DNA from: Zerene cesonia
Lineage: Eukaryota; Arthropoda; Insecta; Lepidoptera; Pieridae
Direction of reading: 5' to 3'
Length of the DNA: 64,000 nucleotides
Assembly: GCF_012273895.1 (NCBI RefSeq)
Contig: NC_052117.1
Location: 7,758,406 to 7,822,405 of the forward strand
The notes under the pieces were generated by a model. The model had not been told where the DNA came from, made no database searches, and saw only the letters and a program-made list of their open reading frames with translations. Below, one piece after another: positions 59,151 through 64,000 of the stretch (position 1 is the stretch's first letter; every line of letters begins with the position of its first letter). The position numbers and the translations under genes were made by a program.

Positions 59151-59559
59151 ATACTTTAAAAATTATTTTTTTTCAATACCTATTTCAATGCTATAAACCT
59201 AAAAATTGAATTGTTTAGATTTACAATTCGTACTTGAGCGTAGGCTCTAGGCAAAGGTTAGTATACATAAAGGACATATAAATAAATACGAGTTATACCA
59301 ATATTAAGCTCCAACATGTAATTAAAGTGGAATCAAGCATCTACAATAGATTCATTTATAGAGTAAAAGCCTTCATCCAGAACTATCTCATTCCCTGGTA
59401 ACTTATTTAAACTCGTGTCTTACTTGAACTTGGATTGGATTTTTCGATACGAAATGAGATTGGTTTTGGTTATCGAATTTATTTATTAGTTTACTGTCCT
59501 AAATACTTTAAAGGGGCAATAGCAATTCTGTAATCTAATAAAAGTATAGTTATTGTAAA

Positions 59560-59723
59560 CTAGCGGTCCGCTCTGGCTTCGCCCGTCGTGCATATATAGC
59601 ATATAGCCTTCCTCAATAAATAGGCTTTAAAACACTGAAAGAATTTTTCCAATCGGGCCAGTAGTTCCTGAGATTAGGGCGTTCAAACAAACAAAGTCTT
59701 CAGCTTTATAATATTAGTATAGA
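59560..59723 (-). mobile_element. Helitron, family 2, copy B (complete)
   Basis: Plus strand starts A|CTAGCGGTCCGCTCTGGCTT, contains catatatagcatatagcctt, tgaaagaatttttccaatcg, agttcctgagattagggcg and ends taatattagtatagA|T. Read on the minus strand: A, then TCTATACTAATATTAT at the 5' end and GCGGACCGCTAG at the 3' end, then T. 164 bp, non-coding. Confidence 0.8.
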
Positions 59724-59729
59724 TTCCTT

Positions 59730-62330
59730 GTTTAAAGTTAATTGTGTAATATTATGTGTTTCAAATTATAATCATAAGAATTGATTAATCATTTAAAATT
59801 GAATACACCCGTTCGGTATATTTATCATAAATTACAGTTTGTATACATCTGTATCACATTATTATCATAATATAGATAGAGACATATGCACGAATGAAAA
59901 CTTGTCTACATTCAAACAATTAAATTTGAAACATAAATAATATTGTTGTTTAATTAACAAGAATTTTGCGAAAATGTGAATCGTGTATTACCAACCGACA
60001 TAATATATTAAATGATGTTTAATGAATTATGCGACCTTATATAATAGGTAATAGTAGTATAAGGTCAATTGTGTAGAATATAAAATAAACCGCAATAAGT
60101 AGTAGTGTATATAGTATATTTTCTGTTATGATAGAATGTTTCACTGATTTTGCCACAAAATGACAGCCATGTCAAGATGGAAACTAACCATCATCGCCTG
60201 TGAATACTGCCCATTATTCACTGATAAAAATTTAAATTATACAACGATTGTGAAGGAAAAGCATACGGCCAGTCGTGGAGGAAAATCATAAAAACAGTAG
60301 CATAAGCGTGATACTATTTGACGACGATCTGTAGTGTGTGGTTCCTCCCCTTGTATTGTCCGTTTTGTACAGTTTAAATTAAAAATAACGATATATCAAA
60401 TCAGCTCATTTATATTCATATGACAATATTAAATACACTTGGCACATCAAACCAACGCCCTTTATTTGGTCCAGGCAGATACTCTCTCTGTATGGTAATG
60501 AATAAATTTGCGTCAGAATCGATTTGAATGGAGTCAATATTTTCTTCCACAGAAAGCCAAAGGAAAGGCAATTATCGGACGCTTTCCATCTTCGCTCAAA
60601 TTGAATATACGATAGCGTATTTTTATTCTGCTGAGCTTTTTCACATTATTAAAGGATTTTTATGTTTGCTCCATGGGGTACTTGTGTTGGCTTTTACACT
60701 TTAAATTTACACTTTAAAAATTTACACTGCTGCTAAAAATAACGCAGGATATTTCGATTGATTAGAAAATGTTTATAATTGTTTCAGCTTACGCCATGAA
60801 TGGGCTTATTTGAAGTGTTTTTTGATAAACTAAGTCCAGACGTATTCGATATTATATATTATATTATTATATAAAAACAACAATTTGGTAAGCGTGTCTA
60901 CAAACATCACTTATGTAATCAGTTATAGTGGAATAAAGCTAAATTCTGACTCAACTGATTAAGGTTGAATTTTGACTGCCACATTACGTGATAGTCATCT
61001 GTTTCAATGAGATCCAATAATTGAATTTTGGACAGTCTAAGTTGTTTAGAAGTAAAGATAAAAGGCACTATAATTCCAAATACTTCTCAACCCACGATGG
61101 CCATTAAAGCTTTATCTAAAAGAAGAACTGTGATCAAAGATTAAGCCTTTACGACTACTACAAATCGTAGCATGTAGCTCTAACTAAAATATAAAGGAAC
61201 CAACCACGCGCAGTGTCCAGAGACTCAAGAATTTCTCTTCAACAATAGACCTTTCGTTGATCAAAGGAATAATATTTAAAATGATGTACTTAAATTTCCA
61301 ATCCATCGAAATTTTTGAGTTATTAAAATTCAATATTGAAGCTATAAATTTTAAAACATTTTACGATACGACAACTTAATTGAACGTGTATCGATTGAGG
61401 AGAACCGAAGTGATGCAGAAAGTTTTTAATGAAATATCGCTCGGATTTATGAGATCTTTCATTATTTTTTACGCTATAATAAGATTGCTTTGGGATTGAT
61501 TTAATTGAATTGTACATCAAAAATATAAAGATTAAGCATTGTTTACGTTTTTCAAGATATCACCTTACCGTAGAACCAGATGGAAATTAGCCTTAGTGGG
61601 GATACAAAGTTTCTTATAATAGAAATAAAACTGTGTCTTTTTGGCTTTGTATTAACAAATATAACTGTGTGGGTTTTCAACCAATTGGCGGGATAATATT
61701 CGTTTCATAAGGAATTGTTGTCATTTGGTCCCATCTTAGAATATGAAGTGGTTACTCCTAAAGTTACTTCGGTGATCTTTTTATCACATTATTTATGCAA
61801 AACACAGGTAACCCAGTTTTGAATTATTCAAAATATAAAACCTTTTTTGACCCTGAAATAGTAGAACAATATATCAAAACTAACTTTCTCAATTAATTTA
61901 AGGGAGATTTAAATTACAAGAATTGGCAATAAATTATCAAAATGTTTTGAAGAGGATCACGCAATCTCACGAAATTCAGATAAGTCGTAAGCTCTATATC
62001 GTCTTAAATCTTTTCTAGGGCTGAGATATTTAACAACTTCGCCGCATAAGTATTTTCAACTGACTAACTATTTTTTATTAGTTAGCAGTTAAACATATCA
62101 AAGCGAAATAGTCATCTAAGTAACTAAATATTTGTCAGTAAAAACTCGACAAGAAAAAAATCGTAAGGACTCCAGTATGAAAAAGAAACAAAAAGTGTAG
62201 GTCGCTATCTCTTTCTATCTTTTGCGTTTCGTTATATCTATCGCTGTTGTATATTAAATTTGCTCTATACCTTTAAGTAACTACTTTATTAACAACGCAA
62301 AGATACTGAACTGAACGCTGAAAGCGGTTC
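59730..62330. other. AT-rich DNA, no gene recognised
   Basis: No supported coding frame or repeat end seen. Confidence 0.4.
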
Positions 62331-62333
62331 GAT

Positions 62334-62450
62334 ACAACACAGTGGAGTTTATTCGGTAGTCCACAGTTGCAGATATAGTCCGATATAACCCCGGCTCTTT
62401 CTCGTGGGGCTTATAAGTCTTCTTCACATAAATTCATTCTCAAAATAAAA
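62334..62450 (+). repeat. cacagtgg repeat, copy 2
   Basis: acaacacagtggagtttatt, gtagtccacag, gtccgatataaccccggctc and tttctcgtggggc parallel the blocks at 49363-49545 with substantial divergence. Confidence 0.4.
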
Positions 62451-62459
62451 AAGCCTGTG

Positions 62460-63820
62460 TTCTCTCAGTTGGATGAAGCATGTGATGATTATAATTTTAA
62501 GTGCCGTGTCTCATTGTACATTAACACACTATATATAACTTAGTATTTTCTTGTGTTTGATTTAATAATACTAATATGCAAATTTAGTTAATTCTAAATA
62601 TTAGTGTTTTTACGTTTCAAATAAACGTTTCCATGATAGACACGTCAAAGGCAATAAAACGTTGAAATTTAAATTGACTCTACGAAATATATGCCGAGTG
62701 CAGTTAATAAATTATCTCTTTTGAGAGTCGGACCGCAAGTTAGCGCGACGCACACATTCCCCCAAGGATTATCTCTTGGTGTATATAAATAAAACTTTTA
62801 TGTGCATTTCCACGAATTGTCATAAATTGCAACTAGAACACGACACTTTGCACGAAGTTTGCTCGTAAACCATACGCCGTGTCGCCTCTCAGCTAGTTTT
62901 TAACACATGCATCAATAATAAAGAGTTAAAAGAATTTTCGGATATTTGCAATAACACGCATACAAACGTAACCAATTATTTGTATAATATACATCTATAT
63001 GATTCACCTAAGAATAGAATCGATTCAACGCCATTTCGTGACGTCATAGATCTTAATTCAAAAGAATCATCTTAAAACAATCGAATTTAGATGAAACAGT
63101 TAGTCAAAATAAAAGAAATAGTTTGTCCAATGTAAAAAAGGATTTCTAGGGAATAGTATTTTTAAAACTCCATTTGACTCTCAATTGACACATAACTAGC
63201 CTACGTCACACAGTGAAATTGCAGTTTTTTAATTGCGAAATAATTTTAGAAATCGGTCAACAAAAGACATACGAAAATACAAAAGTTTCCTCTTTATAAC
63301 ATAAATGTAGAAAATCGCTTTGTAACCACGCTAAAGAACAAAATTTCGCATATAATATAAAGTATGAAAGAGCATTTCAAAACACTTCAAAAATGTACAC
63401 AAAAATTGAGCTAAAGTCTAGATTTTTCCATACTAGAACGACAGCCGCTATCTAAACAAAGATGTTAAGCACTTGCCTATCACTAGATCCTATAAAACTG
63501 ACACTCACATAGGAATGCTTTTAAAACCCAATCTTAGGTTAGTGTCGCAAAAGATACGAACTGACGAAAATTTCCTAGTGTCATTCGTTCAACTGAAATT
63601 ATAGGATGCTTCAGTTTAAAAAGGAAAGATTATATTCTGTATGTGTGTAATGAATCTATTGTAAATCGCTGGAAGTATTTTGAATATTATTTTATTAGTT
63701 GGAAGTTATCTATCACACGCCATTAGATTGTATTGGAAGATTGCTGTCTTTATTTTCTACGTAATAATAAGAGAAAAGATTTGTTAATTTTTCTATGTAA
63801 ATGCTTAATATTGGTTTGTA
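62460..63820. other. AT-rich DNA, no gene recognised
   Basis: Nothing supported. The 77-codon minus frame at 63713-63946 is antisense into the next Helitron. Confidence 0.4.
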
Positions 63821-63822
63821 AA

Positions 63823-64000
63823 TCCTACTAATATTATAAATGCGAAAGTTTGTAAGGATGTGTGTGTGTTGCTCATTCACGCAAAAACTAAGGAACCGAT
63901 TACAATGAAATTTAGTACGTAGATAGCTGGACAACTGGAATAACATAGAGGCAACTTTTTATCCCGATATTCTTACGGGATACGGACTTACGCGGGTGAA
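63823..64000 (+). mobile_element. Non-autonomous Helitron, family 1, cut by window end
   Basis: TCCTACTAATATTATAAATG after A, through to acttacgcgggtgaa at the last base. The 3' hairpin and CTAG should lie about 20 bases beyond the window. Confidence 0.85.

Overview
This looks like a moth or butterfly (Lepidoptera) nuclear contig. It is strongly AT-rich. Its interspersed repeats are ones I know from lepidopteran genomes: short non-autonomous Helitrons with 5' TCCTACTAATATTAT and 3' hairpin plus GCAGCTAG ends, a tRNA-derived SINE with a GATGAT tail, a poly(A)-tailed SINE-like repeat ending in CTATGACATAAAA, RTE-like and L2/CR1-like LINE pieces, and CR1-type 3' ends. The repeat assignments rest on recognition and on copies compared inside the window; no database search was possible. 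I see no host protein-coding gene that I can defend and no canonical tRNA or rRNA gene. The window reads as intergenic or intronic sequence built from layered transposon insertions.

Layout. 1-26.6 kb: AT-rich unique-looking DNA sprinkled with SINEs, Helitron ends and CR1-type remnants, plus two long, nearly perfect palindromes (13.1 and 14.2 kb) and a duplicated 100-130 bp segment (6.7 and 8.3 kb). 26.66-29.0 kb: an RTE-like LINE inserted 13 bp into a Helitron, with a 17-bp target-site duplication on both sides and a 1000-base assembly gap inside. 29.6-33.7 kb: the highlight, an apparently complete cut-and-paste DNA transposon with ~41-bp terminal inverted repeats, TATA at both ends, and a three-exon transposase gene whose exons all join in phase 0 to give a 787-residue protein with a DDE-like core. 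36.4 kb: a second, decayed LINE C-terminus. 39.5-40.5 kb: a second 1000-base gap. 46.2-48.0 kb: a 5'-truncated L2/CR1-like LINE on the minus strand with an intact YADD reverse transcriptase, broken by a 117-bp insertion that carries its own pentanucleotide tail and 6-bp target duplication. 48-64 kb: more AT-rich sequence with Helitrons and old repeat fragments; the last Helitron runs off the window end.

How the parts work together: the only potentially active gene is the transposase at 30.2-32.9 kb, which would act on the TIRs at 29.6 and 33.7 kb. The SINEs and short Helitrons carry no coding capacity and would depend on LINE and Rep/helicase proteins encoded elsewhere. Nested insertions give a relative order of events at several loci: Helitron before RTE-like LINE; old repeat, then L2-like LINE, then a small LINE-tail insertion; tRNA-SINE, then poly(A)-SINE.
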